Assembly: GCA_016802295.1 (NCBI GenBank) | Contig: JAESIW010000020.1 | Coordinates: 4,812,821 to 4,876,820 of the forward strand | Source of the DNA: Brachionus rotundiformis | Taxonomy: Eukaryota; Rotifera; Eurotatoria; Ploima; Brachionidae | Direction of reading: 5' to 3' | Length of the DNA stretch: 64,000 nucleotides | In this document: positions 13,801 through 24,703 of the stretch, one piece after another | Layout of the letters: every line of letters starts with the position of its first letter | Position numbering within the stretch: position 1 is the first letter of the stretch | The notes under the pieces: model-generated | Database searches by the model: none | What the model saw: the letters and a program-made list of their open reading frames with translations, nothing else | What the model was told of the DNA's origin: nothing | Program-made: the position numbers and the translations under genes

Positions 13801-15979
13801 TACACCATGCATAATAGATGAAATTGAAGTCAGATATATTATTTGTAAATATATAAGGCTTTTTTAAATATATTTAAATTTTTTTTACTTTAATTATAGT
13901 GTACCACGCACATCACTTATGTATTCTTCAAGAGAATGCTAAAGTCCAGTGCTTCAACTTGAAAAAGAACGCTTCTTTTAAGCCAAATGCTTATGAGTTC
14001 AAAATTAATAAAATACAGTCAAAAGAAATTAATCTGCGACTTTCTTGATCTTTTAAACGAAAAATTTTGAAGTTAATCAGGATAATTAAGATGATGCAAA
14101 AGTAAGTTGATGATGATATAACAGCTCTTGGTGCGCTTATTCAATCAGTCCAACATAACCAAAGATTTTTTTTGTTTTTGTTTGATATTAATATTGGAGT
14201 CAGTTTTTCTTTTTGTTTATATTTAAGTTTCAATTAATTATATTTCAAAAATAAATTTTGAAAATTTATTCATTCATAAGTTAACATTCGAATCTATCTT
14301 AGCCTAAAAAGTTATAATCGTCTAGCAACATAATATACTAAAGTGAATCAATTTTTCGATCAAGATCAATTATTTGACAATAGTCGAATTATTTATTTGA
14401 AATTCAAAATTCCCTTTTTTACCTTTTTACAGCTAAAATTCATATCTCAAATTATACTATTAGTTTTACAAGGCCGAACGGCAAAATAATTTAAGAAATA
14501 AAAAACTTATAATATTTGTAATTTTTTGGTTCACAATTCACATCTTCTGGTAATAATTTAGAAAGTTTTTAGATTTATTCAAGAGTAATGGAATATTGGA
14601 TCAAGTAATTCATGGATTTGAGATTCAGATAAAATTTGCATTAAATTTATTATATCCTTTTTAGAAAGGCCTCATTTAAAGTATACCTTCATTAGTCCCC
14701 ATATCTACAAAAAGATAAATAAAATTCTAAATATTTACACCGAAGAATTAACCCTAATTATGGATTTAAATATGATCAAATTAACAGAAAGACATACAAA
14801 AGGCGCTCTTTTTGAAATATTTTTGAAATATTAAGATTAAAATTTGTTTGAGATTTTATATATCTAAATAAAAATACACGATGTCACCCATACAAAATTA
14901 AAAAGAGATACAACTTTTTAAGAAATCGTGAAGAATTGAATTTTGAAATAAGTTGGACATTGATGCTGTGTTTAAAACTAGAAACACCAAGCATTTTTTT
15001 GATTTTTTAATCCACAATATTCTTTAAATATTTGTAGTAATTTTACTGTAAGTTAAGCTTTTTTTATAAATAAAAATATAAAATCTTCACAATTGATAAA
15101 AGATTGATTTATATTAAACTCCGTCTTAAAGAGATGAGGATTAAAAATTTTTTAAATTCTGACTTGTTTTGTGCTTCTAGTGTTAAGCAACATCAACCCA
15201 AAATTTCAAAAAAAAAAGTTGTCAAAGACTTATTTTATCATTAAAATGTCAATATTTTTATTTTAATCTAAATTTTATATTTTTTTACTATTTTGTTTTA
15301 TTTTTATTTATTTTTTAATTAATAATACTTTAAAAATCGAATTTTTGAATAATTAAAAGTTTTCTTTTTAAAAGTTTAATATAATTTGAAATGAAATAAA
15401 AATCTTGTCATATGTTTATTTTTCTTTTTGCCCATAATCTTTAATCAGATTTATTTCACGTTGTTTTTAATTCAAATACATAATAAAAATTAAAATTAAT
15501 ATTTTATTTTTATCAAAATTTGAAATTTTATTAATTTTATTAATTAATTTATATCAATTTCGAAACTTTTTTAACTTTTTCCAAGACTGATTTTTTTCCT
15601 AACAGTAAGCTGAGTGAACATGTTCGAGAAAACTAATAGAACTAGAAACATGCTCTCTGCGCAGCACTATTTTAAATCATCGCTTCATATACATGTTTAA
15701 AAAAAATTCAACCTTTACTGAACTCAAATTAAAATCCCCATATCAACGCATTTTAAAAATAAATTTTCAATTCAAATTTCTTTTTTTTGCTTGTTAAAAA
15801 GTCTAATTTGGGTACCAATAGAAAAAATTATAATTTTCTGAATTCTCACAAATAACTTTTTTATTTTTTAGCAAAATTTAAATTCTATATCAAAGCACAT
15901 TTTTTCAAATTTTTTTTTAGCCAAAACATATTCAGAAAATTCCATTCTTTAGATTTCAAAATAACTAATCGAGCTCAAA
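13801..15979. other. Intergenic, upstream of CCT7
   Basis: Long AT-rich spacer. A weakly coding-like patch near 13900-14160 has stops in all frames and may extend the decayed fragment just upstream. Nothing else supportable. Confidence 0.45.
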
Positions 15980-17715
15980 ATGGTAAATTTATTACTTTTT
16001 TAAATCAGAGTCCTTTTTAAATAATTCAATTCAATAGCAACCACAAATTATCTTACTCAAAGAAGGCACTGACACTTCTCAAGGCAAACCTCAAATAATT
16101 AGCAACATAAATGCCTGCTGTGCCATCGCCGAAGCAGTTCGCTCCACTTTGGGTCCCAGAGGCATGGATAAATTGGTTGTTGACTCTAGAAGTACAGCAA
16201 AATATTCAGTTTTCTTATTCTCATTAATGTTTTTAAGGTAAAACAACCATTTCCAACGATGGTGCCACCATAATGAACTTATTGGAAGTTGTTCATCCAG
16301 CTGGCAAAACCTTAGTTGACATAGCCAAATCACAAGATGCCGAAGTTGGAGACGGTACTACCAGTGTCGTTCTTTTGGCTACTGAAATTTTGAGAAATTG
16401 TAAACAATTTATTGAGGAAGGAGTTCATCCTCAAGTTATCATCAAGTCACTGAGATTAGGAACTAAAATGGCTGTTGATAAGATAAAGGAAATATCTGTC
16501 AAAATTAACAAAGATAATAAAGAGGAACAACGAAGTTTATTGATTAAGTGCGCTGCTACTACTTTAAGTTCAAAATTAGTCGCTCATAGCAAAGACTTTT
16601 TTGCCAATCTGGTGGTAGATGCGGTCATGTTACTTGATGAATATTTGCCATTAAACATGATAGGTATCAAGAAAGTTCAGGGTGGAGCGCTTGAGGACTC
16701 TCGTTTAGTGGCTGGCGTTGCGTTTAAGAAAACTTTTTCCTATGCTGGATTTGAGATGCAGCCCAAAAAATACGAAAAACCACTAATTGCTTTGCTTAAT
16801 ATTGAGCTTGAATTGAAAGCTGAAAGAGATAACGCTGAGATCAGAGTTGACAGCGTTGAGGAGTATCAAAATATAGTTGATGCTGAATGGCAAATATTGT
16901 ACGACAAATTGGAGAAAATATACAAAAGTGGAGCCAAAGTTGTTCTAAGTCGTTTGCCAATTGGTGACGTAGCTACACAATATTTTGCCGACAGAGACCT
17001 TTTCTGTGCCGGAAGAGTTTCAGAGGAAGATTTGAAGCGAACAATGAAGGCATGTGGTGGAGCTATTCAATCTACAGTTGAAAATTTGGACAAAAGTGTT
17101 CTTGGTTCATGCTCAATGTTCGAGGAGATGCAAATAGGAGGAGAAAGATACAATTTGTTTACTGGATGTCCTCAAGCCAAGACTTGTACATTCATTTTGA
17201 GAGGAGGTGCTGAACAATTTATTGAAGAAACAGAGAGGTCTTTGCATGATGCCATCATGATCGTAAGACGAGCGGTCAAAAACGATGCCATTGTTGCTGG
17301 TGGCGGAGCTATTGAAATGGAAATTTCAAAATATCTTAGAGATTATTCGAAGACTATTGCTGGTAAAGAGCAAATCATTATTTCAGCTTTGGCTCGTGCA
17401 TTTGAAGTTATTCCAAGACAATTATGTGAAAATGCCGGTTTTGATGCGACCGATATTTTGAATAAGCTACGCCAAAAGCATTCAGAAGGTGGCACCTGGT
17501 TTGGCGTTGACATCAATAGAGAAGACATTTCAGATAACTTTTCTGCCACTGTTTGGGAACCAGCTGTTGTTAAAATAAATTCAATAACCGCTGCTTCCGA
17601 AGCTGCATGTCTCATTTTAAGCATTGATGAAACAATCAAAGCACCCAGAGCTAATCAAGGAGACTCAGTTGGCAATAGACCATATCCTGGTGGTGGAAGA
17701 GGAAGACCCATGTAA
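15980..17715 (+). CDS. CCT7: T-complex protein 1 subunit eta (CCT7), cytosolic chaperonin
   Basis: Three coding exons: 15980-15982 (only the ATG), 16038-16191 and 16238-17715, giving 544 aa, the usual length for a CCT subunit. The N-terminal QIILLKEGTDTSQGKPQIIS and STLGPRGMDKLVVDSR are typical of the eta subunit. The group II chaperonin ATPase motif GDGTTS is near residue 87 and the AGGGAIEME motif near 405. The C-terminus ends in a Gly/Arg-rich tail (NRPYPGGGRGRPM), also an eta trait. CCT7 is one of eight paralogues of the TRiC ring that folds actin, tubulin and other proteins with ATP. Intron 1 begins directly after the initiator ATG (ATG|GTAAAT), and intron 2 is 46 nt. The position of the ATG-only exon is inferred from frame and family N-terminus. 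Confidence 0.96.
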
Positions 17716-18086
17716 AAATTTAGAAAATTTTAATGGTCTTTCTTTTATTTTTTGTTTGATTTACAAATCAAAAATATTTTTTATATGGATTTTTTTGCCA
17801 AAATTTTAACCACCATTATCAATATTATTAAAAAAAGAAAATAAATTATTTAAAATCGTCAATAAATAAAAATCACTTTAACTCTTATTTTATATATTTA
17901 CTTTTTTAATACCTAATTTAAATAAATCGAAAAATTTAGCAGAGGGAAAATTGAAAAAAAAATATGCAAATTCTTATTAGACTTTTTGACAAATTTTCAA
18001 GATGTTAAATAAGTATTGTTATTTAAAGACAATATATTCAATAAAGTTGCAGCATTTAAAAAATTATTTAAAAAAATAATTTAAAT
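17716..18086. other. CCT7 3' flank
   Basis: AT-rich; a candidate polyadenylation signal AATAAA lies at about 17840-17845. No gene seen. Confidence 0.5.
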
Positions 18087-18358
18087 TTCTCTTTCTTTTT
18101 AAAGCTTTATTAAAGAGTGCTAATATTTTAAATTAATAAATCTAGCAAAATACCTGATAAAGTCAATAACAATATTTTTATAACAAGCGATTAAAAAATA
18201 TATTAATTAATTATATTTCATTTATCTTATCAACTTAATTAATATATTTTTTAATCGCTTGTTATAAAAATATTGTTATTGACATTATCAGGTATTTTGC
18301 TAGATTTGTAAATTTAAAATATTAGCACTCTTTAATAAAGCTTTAAAAAGAAAGAGAA
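18087..18358. repeat. Near-perfect inverted repeat, 123-bp arms with a 26-nt loop
   Basis: Left arm 18087-18209 and right arm 18236-18358 are reverse complements with about three mismatches (two in the stretch following TATTTTAAATT, one in GATAAAGTC versus GATAATGTC) and no gaps. The loop is 18210-18235. No clear target-site duplication flanks it and no ORF is inside. It could be a foldback/MITE element, a recent inverted duplication, or the locus of a long hairpin RNA. What is seen is the palindrome; function is unknown. Confidence 0.9.
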
Positions 18359-19014
18359 GTAAAACATTGTCAATTAAATTTTAAGAAAAAAAGAAAAAAG
18401 AATTTAACGAAAAATTTACAGCTTAATTAGCTATAACTGTTTCATTCTTTTAAGTCATTTAATTTATATTCTATCGCAAATTTATTTAATATGTATCAAT
18501 ATTAATATGATTTATTTTTATTATTTCTTGTTATACAATTTACTAGAATTTGTAAAGTAATTTATTGACACCATCAACTAAAACTTAAATTAAAATAAAA
18601 AATAAATGTAAATTTTGCTTCGATTCATTTTACAAGTTTCTTCAATTTAATAAATTTATTTATTTTATATAAAACAGGTTTTTTCTTTTTTATATTTTTA
18701 TTTTAGTTTAGGATAATATTTGTTTTTAAACTTATAAGACATGATTTAATATTTAATTTCTGATACTTAATAATTCGAAAAGAAATTATATTTAATAAAA
18801 TTATGTTTTATATATTAAGTTTTTTCTTTAATTTAAAATAAGGTAATTTTTCTTTTAAAAAAAAATCATAAAAGAAATATAGTTTTTAATATTTATCTGC
18901 TCGAAATAGCCCAAATTATAAAATAATTTTTTCATACCTGATCAAAATTATTCAGATTAAGATTATTTAATATTAACATTCTTGTAAATATATGAAATAT
19001 CAAAATATAATGAT
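18359..19014. other. Intergenic AT-rich spacer
   Basis: No coding frame or clear repeat structure seen between the hairpin and the dispersed repeat that begins near 19015. Confidence 0.5.
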
Positions 19015-19135
19015 TTATGTCGAGATTGGTAACAAAATCACATAGTTCAAGCTAGAAGATTCTTATTCAACCGGCATCAATTGATAATCACGAACTTTTA
19101 TTAAAAGACTTCCTCAAATACGTCAGTAATTTGGT
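19015..19135 (+). repeat. Dispersed repeat, copy A
   Basis: About 120 bp that recurs with roughly 75-80 percent identity at 28150-28280 in the same orientation. Shared blocks include ACAAAATCACATAGTTCAAG and AATTGATAATCACG. It has no ORF. The copy sits about 310 bp upstream of the fucosyltransferase-like gene. Confidence 0.75.
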
Positions 19136-19136
19136 T

Positions 19137-19293
19137 TTGTGAAATTTGGTACAATAAAACCAACCGAACTTTGACAATTGATGCAACCATCAATGTTGCA
19201 CCATGCTGCATTTAGAGAATCAGCTTTTTACTTTTAGAGAGAAAATTACTAAGATCTTTAATATTTTCTTTGATTATTGTACCAAATTTCACA
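19137..19293. repeat. Short element bounded by a 19-bp inverted repeat
   Basis: TTGTGAAATTTGGTACAAT at 19137-19155 is matched as its reverse complement near 19276-19295 with a small indel. Inside is a second palindrome around TTGATGCAACCATCAATG (about 19178-19196). Could be a small MITE or a degraded repeat joined to the dispersed repeat next to it. Confidence 0.4.
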
Positions 19294-19447
19294 CAACTCA
19301 TTTTTTCATTAAAATAATTTTGGCAACTTCATTGAATATTCATTTTGATTATTCCATAACTATCAATTTTTGTAACACAAATTTTCATTTTTATAAAATT
19401 ATTTTTTAGACAAAAATTAAACAAAATAAAATAATTTAAAAATAAAA

Positions 19448-20566
19448 ATGTCAAATAAACAATTTCAATTGATTTTAGCTTTGCTAATAATTTGTTCATT
19501 CGCTTTTAAACTAGAAATCAAAAACATGTATAAAATGTATAAAATTGGAACTTCCACTGGTTTGGTGAATAAATACATTCAATTCGAATGTATTGATACT
19601 GATATTTGTGGAGGATGGGCAGATAGATTAAAAGCTATTATGTCAACTTACGCATTTTCAATAATTACTAATCGAAAATTTTTAATCAAAATGACAAAAA
19701 ATTGTGATTTAAAAAATGTTTTAGAGCCTAATGAAATTAATTGGGATCATTCGAAATTATCAGAAAATATTACAAGATTTACTCATGTTCTTAATTTCGG
19801 CTGGAACTTTGGTTTGTTTGGCAAATTTAAAACAGATAAAACCCTCTTGTCAGAATTGAATGACCAAAGTTTGATCAGCATTAAAGCAGGTATTATGTTT
19901 TCTGATCCATTGTCAGAAAATCCTCATTTTTCTAAAAATATTACTAATCTCGGATACAATCAGTCCGAATTTAGAATAGCTTATTTGTTAAGAAATTGGT
20001 ACAGAAAGCTTTTCAAATTGAACACAAGATTACAAATAAAGCATGATTTATTTATGAAGAAATTAAAACCTTCAGAAAAAACAAAAATAATTTGTGCTCA
20101 AGTAAGAATGGGTGATCCTGGACATGTAGGACAATTAGATCAAAATGCCTCTTTGGATTTTTGGCATTACATAAACCAAACATTCCTAAATACATCTGAA
20201 TATTATACAATTTTTGTTACCTCAGATAGAGAAAGTATTAAATTAGAAGCAAAAAAATTTTTTGCCTCTTATAATGTTATTTTTAATAACCGCTCAAGTT
20301 TTCATATTGAAAAAAAGTCAGAATCAAATGAATGCGCTAGCTTGGAAAATGTGATATTTGATTTTCATATGATGCAGTATTGTGATGTTGGCGTGGTAAG
20401 TCACTCTGGTTTTGGCATTTTGTCAATGTGGAATCGACCTGATCCTTTTAAAGATTTATATGTTTATACCAAGCGAGATCAAAATAAATTTAGGGAAGAC
20501 TATTGGAATAGAAAGAAACTAACATTCGTTAAGTTTGAAAATCTGTCAAGTATTTATTTTACATAA
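19448..20566 (+). CDS. Fucosyltransferase-like type II membrane glycosyltransferase
   Basis: Single-exon gene of 372 aa. The N-terminus MSNKQFQLILALLIICSFAF is a signal anchor, as in Golgi glycosyltransferases. The lumenal part has CGGWADRLKAIMSTYAFSI near residue 55, which resembles the entry motif of the alpha-1,2/1,6 and O-fucosyltransferase superfamily (GDP-fucose dependent); ICAQVRMGDPGHVG near 218 fits its basic R-containing donor motif, and VSHSGFGILSMW near 317 resembles its C-terminal motif. Several N-glycosylation sequons (NIT, NQT, NAS, NTS) support a secretory location. The acceptor cannot be told. Lack of introns contrasts with most neighbours and may mean a retrocopy or a lineage-expanded family. 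Family-level call is moderate. Confidence 0.62.
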   Translation: MSNKQFQLILALLIICSFAFKLEIKNMYKMYKIGTSTGLVNKYIQFECIDTDICGGWADRLKAIMSTYAFSIITNRKFLIKMTKNCDLKNVLEPNEINWDHSKLSENITRFTHVLNFGWNFGLFGKFKTDKTLLSELNDQSLISIKAGIMFSDPLSENPHFSKNITNLGYNQSEFRIAYLLRNWYRKLFKLNTRLQIKHDLFMKKLKPSEKTKIICAQVRMGDPGHVGQLDQNASLDFWHYINQTFLNTSEYYTIFVTSDRESIKLEAKKFFASYNVIFNNRSSFHIEKKSESNECASLENVIFDFHMMQYCDVGVVSHSGFGILSMWNRPDPFKDLYVYTKRDQNKFREDYWNRKKLTFVKFENLSSIYFT

Positions 20567-22333
20567 TTGAAGTATTTTTATCTAAATAAAGTAAAAATAA
20601 TCCTTTAAATTTTAATTACTTTAAAATAACAATTAAAAATTCTAATTAAAAAATATATAGAAATTAAAAAAGTCTCTAATTCATATTTATTTAAAATTAC
20701 ATCCGATAGTATATTCTATCCGTAATTTTTAACAGTGGTTTATTGTTTAAAACCAGTAATTAGCATTCATAGGACATATGTTATCAAAATATTTTTACAA
20801 ATGATATTTGCAAAATTTAGTTCATTTAATTACAAATTAATCGTGTAATGATACTATCATTACGCTGTACCAGAAGACTTGAAATTTTAAGAGTTTTTAA
20901 AGTTTGTGATAATAATTTTATTGTCAAAAGAATATCACATAAACATGTTTTTTTCAAATTAAAATCAAATCGATTATATTATTCCCTTAATCAATCACTA
21001 ATTTGTTTATATATTTTTTATATGCAGTTTATTTAAATTATTGACGCTAAAAATGAAATTTATAAATAGATAATAAATAAATTCAATTCAATAAAAACAG
21101 TTAAAATGAGTTATCTTTTTGATTAGCTTAAGATATTTAGATTTTAGCTCATGTTCAATAGTTCATGATTTTTTGAAAAATTTAATGTCCAAAAATTTTC
21201 AACTAATTTTAATTACTTTTATACAGTAATAATAAATTAATAAATACAAAAATCAATTAATGACAGATTAATTCGACTGTGACAAAACGGTTCTCTTTTT
21301 TTGTTGTCTTGAAGTTTGATTATTTTTTTATTTTAAAAATAGTCCTAAAAATCCATGATAAAATATTCGAGCTTCTATTTTAAACAAAAAATGTAGACTT
21401 GAAAAATTAAATTAAGAATTTTTCCAATCATCTAATAATTAAAAATTTTTTTTTTTAATTTTTTATTGAAAACTTCGATTCAAAAATAAGTATAACAGTT
21501 ATTTATTAAGTTAATGTAAAAAAATCTAATCAATTATACTATTATAATGAAAAATTTTTTTCTATAGTTTTTGTAAATAAATTAAATAATTTGGTTATTT
21601 TTTATTGTAGGCAAAACGGTAGCCTCTATAATTACTTCTTTCGATATTTTGAGAAATTTTGAGAGAAAAATAGAAATTCTATACTTTTTGATCTTTGTTT
21701 CTCCTCGAGTTGAGTAGAAACAGTTATAAAAATAGTAATTCTTGTTTTAAGATTGATAATATTTGGGATGCTGCAATTTTTGACATTGATTCGACACTAA
21801 TACTTATTGGTATGGCATGAATGTTGAAATGGAAGATTGGTTGGATTTATTCATTTCTACTAGTTAATTTAAAATTTTTCAAAATTTTTTGTTCTTTTCT
21901 GTTTTGTTTGTGTGTTAGATGATGAAAATAACAGTTTTATTTATACTATGTTATTTAGCGTATAATAAAGACATGAAATTACTGTCTTTTTTTGATACAC
22001 ATGCATGCATGATCATGTAAAACTAAAAACCCTTATTTTCGAGCAAGTTTTTGAGCCAAAATATTGATGAATGAAAAACGAGCCTCTTCATCTGGAAAAA
22101 AAACAGCAAAGTAAAATTTTTGATCAAATTTCAAGCGCTCAATCCTGCTCAAACATTTTTAGATGCGCAATTAAATTTCATTGCAGATTTTTTAATCTTT
22201 TAACATTTCAAAGCTTTATTTTTTAACTTTAGAAAAATGACTTTAGAAAATAAATTTCTTCAATTAGCTATATTAAATTCAAAAAATTTGTTTAAATACA
22301 TTTTAATACGTTCTACAGAATAAATAGTATCTC
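20567..22333. other. Intergenic AT-rich spacer
   Basis: Holds the 3' flank of the fucosyltransferase-like gene. Short open frames (for example 20848-21036) show no family features. Nothing supportable. Confidence 0.5.
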
Positions 22334-22540
22334 CAGTGGAAATTATAAAAAAGTAACGATTAAAATCCAATAATGGTACGTCCAGCGGCTCAGAACCATC
22401 CGAAAGGCCTGTCCGACCCAGTCGAACAGTCTGACCTCAAGATAAGTCGGCTAGGTTGGCCGCCTTGATCGGTATGGTCGGACGGCTCGGAACCTCTAGA
22501 CGGATGATTATCAGCCGTAACTTTCTTATAATTTCCACTG
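22334..22540. mobile_element. MITE-like element with TIRs and a GC-rich core
   Basis: Starts CAGTGGAAATTATAA(A)AAAGT and ends with the reverse complement, so terminal inverted repeats are about 25 bp with two mismatches (22334-22358 and 22516-22540). The roughly 140-bp core (about 22377-22512) is far more GC-rich than anything nearby and contains an internal stem GTCCGACC / GGTCGGAC (near 22418 and 22477). No ORF, so a non-autonomous DNA transposon. The CAGTG terminus is common in Tc1/mariner and hAT groups, but I see no clean target-site duplication, so the superfamily is left open. Confidence 0.75.
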
Positions 22541-24129
22541 TAGTTTGAAAACTACAACTAAATTAACTTGATGATAGCTTAAATAGACTAAGAATTATAA
22601 TTGACCATCTATTCCCAAAAAAAATTTAAATTACAGTGACTGTTTGTTTAAAAAAATTATAAAATAATTATAAGCAAAAAAAAGTGAAAAAAAGTTTAAT
22701 TTTTGTCCATTTGATCCTTTGGTCATCAGATCAAATTTTAACACAACATATTAAAAATTGTATTTATTATTATGTAAATAAAAGAATAGTAATTATGTTA
22801 AAAATTTATTTAATGATTTACAGATAGTATTTGATCAAAATACCGTGGAAGAGAACTTTTTAGCTCTTAAACTCACTTTAGGAATGAGCTACCTAATTCC
22901 AATAAATATGAAAATATATACACATAAAACAATAATAAATTTTAGTAAGTTACAGATATCTGATAAAAAAGTAGAAATTTGACTAAAGTTGCACTATTAT
23001 TCGACTATTCTTTAAATTTTCTTTCATCTAAAATAAAAATCACTGTATTTTTAAAATTAAGATAACAAAACCAAAAATAACGAGAAAAAATTTCTTTGAA
23101 CTTGAGGCTTTTTTATACAAAAAAGACAAACAATTCTGTTGCTTGTAATTTTTATAGGACAATATTACTTTTAATTTTTTCTTGACAAAAATTTTTAAAA
23201 TTAATTTCTATACGGAATTTTACTAGAATATTTAATAAAATGACTGTAAAAAACTTGTTAAGTTAAATAAATTAACTCAAAATAGAAAAAATTGATGGTA
23301 AAGAAAAGATTGATAAAGGAACACAAGAAAAAATTAGCCAAGGGGTTGGAACAAAACAATATTTCCAGCACAGAAAGCTTTTTTGAGAAGAGTACAAATA
23401 TTTAGATGACCAAACATACAAGACAGACTGGATCGAGTATATTTTTAACAAAAGATAAACATTAATAATACATGAGTAAACTAGAGTCAAAACTTTGGTC
23501 ATATTCCGATCCAATGTTTGGATTTTAATCAAATTCGAATAACAAAGATTGAAAATGAAAATGTCCTCTTTTTTTATTATCATGAGGTTTAGAACCAAAT
23601 TCATTTTTTAAATAATAACTCTTCTTAAATATATTCAAATAATTTGATTGAATAATTTTTTGATAAAATTCATTCTGAACTTTCTATTAGTTTTAAAATT
23701 TCAGGAATAAGATAACAACAAAATTTCAATTTAGATGAAACTTATAAATTCTAAACTCTCTCTCGTAAATGTTAATTTATATATTAAAAAATTTAATACA
23801 AATTCTAGAAAAAAATGTGTAAATCAAGCTTATAATTTTATTTTTTATTGAATTAACAAAAAACTAAATTAAAATAATTTGCTTAAACCATCCACATTCC
23901 AAAAAGCATCAAGTTCCTAATAAATTTTACTATTTTTGAATCACTTAACTTATTATTAGTTCTAAGAACTATCAATCACGCTATAAATTATTTTTAAATT
24001 TTTTCTTCAATTTAAGTAACTTTTTTTTGCTTAATGTTTAATAATATTGAATCATTTAGCTTAGCTTATTCTTTTAAATACGCACTATTTAAATAGAGGA
24101 GATTTCAATTAAATTTAAATTTATCAAAA
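22541..24129. other. Intergenic spacer before the small secreted protein
   Basis: AT-rich. A plus-strand patch at about 23285-23455 reads as coding-like for some 55 codons with one internal stop, and a 110-codon minus frame overlaps it; neither can be assigned. Confidence 0.4.
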
Positions 24130-24703
24130 ATGCTCAAAAATTTTCTTCTCCTTTTGGCCATAGTTGGTAATTTTTTCTTTGATTAAATAATTAAGTAAAA
24201 TCAAGTTTAAATGATATTTATAGCTATGGTTTCGCCTTTGAGTACATTTTCTTTATCAAAGTTTACCTTTGGAGATGAAAGTATTTTTGATTTTTTTCCA
24301 AATTTAACCACTTAATAAAAAAAATTAAGTCGAAGCTCAAATGAAAGAGATGCAAAATAAGCTAAAAGAGCACATTGATTTACAAATTAAATCTAGTAAT
24401 TTAATGAATCAGAAGCTAATTAATGAATCAATTGCCACAGTCATTCAAAATCAGCAAGCTATCAACGAGTCAATATCTCTGGTAGACCAAAAAGCATTCA
24501 ATCAAACAGCATTTCTAACTGTTAATGGTATACCTGTGTTCTACAATGGAAAAGATTTTATCAATTCTATCTCCCTTGGCAAACTTGACCAAAATACAAC
24601 TGAAACTGCGTGGACCGTTCTGAAAAATTCATTTGAAGTTTCTTTAGAAAATTTAAAAATCACTGAGAATAACTTGAAAACATCTCTTTTAAATTTTTTA
24701 TAA
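24130..24703 (+). CDS. Small secreted protein, unidentified
   Basis: Three exons, 24130-24166, 24224-24280 and 24330-24703, all in frame, give 155 aa. The N-terminus MLKNFLLLLAIVAMVSPLS is a clear signal peptide. The middle (about residues 35-85) is Gln/Asn/Lys/Glu-rich and likely helical or coiled coil (AQMKEMQNKLKEHIDLQ). At least four N-glycosylation sequons are present (two NES, NQT, NTT), consistent with secretion. No cysteines that would mark a disulfide domain. I do not recognise the family. A TATTTAAA-like TATA word lies about 40 bp upstream. Confidence 0.75.

Noticed and set aside
17343..17639. 98-codon minus-strand frame inside CCT7
   Set aside because: Antisense shadow of a conserved coding exon.
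22377..22512. GC-rich core considered as a tRNA or other structured RNA gene
   Set aside because: No cloverleaf or A/B box pattern; it lies between terminal inverted repeats, so MITE is the better reading.
23272..23604. 110-codon minus-strand frame and an overlapping plus-strand coding-like patch
   Set aside because: The minus frame has no recognisable features and the plus patch has an internal stop; too weak to call a gene.
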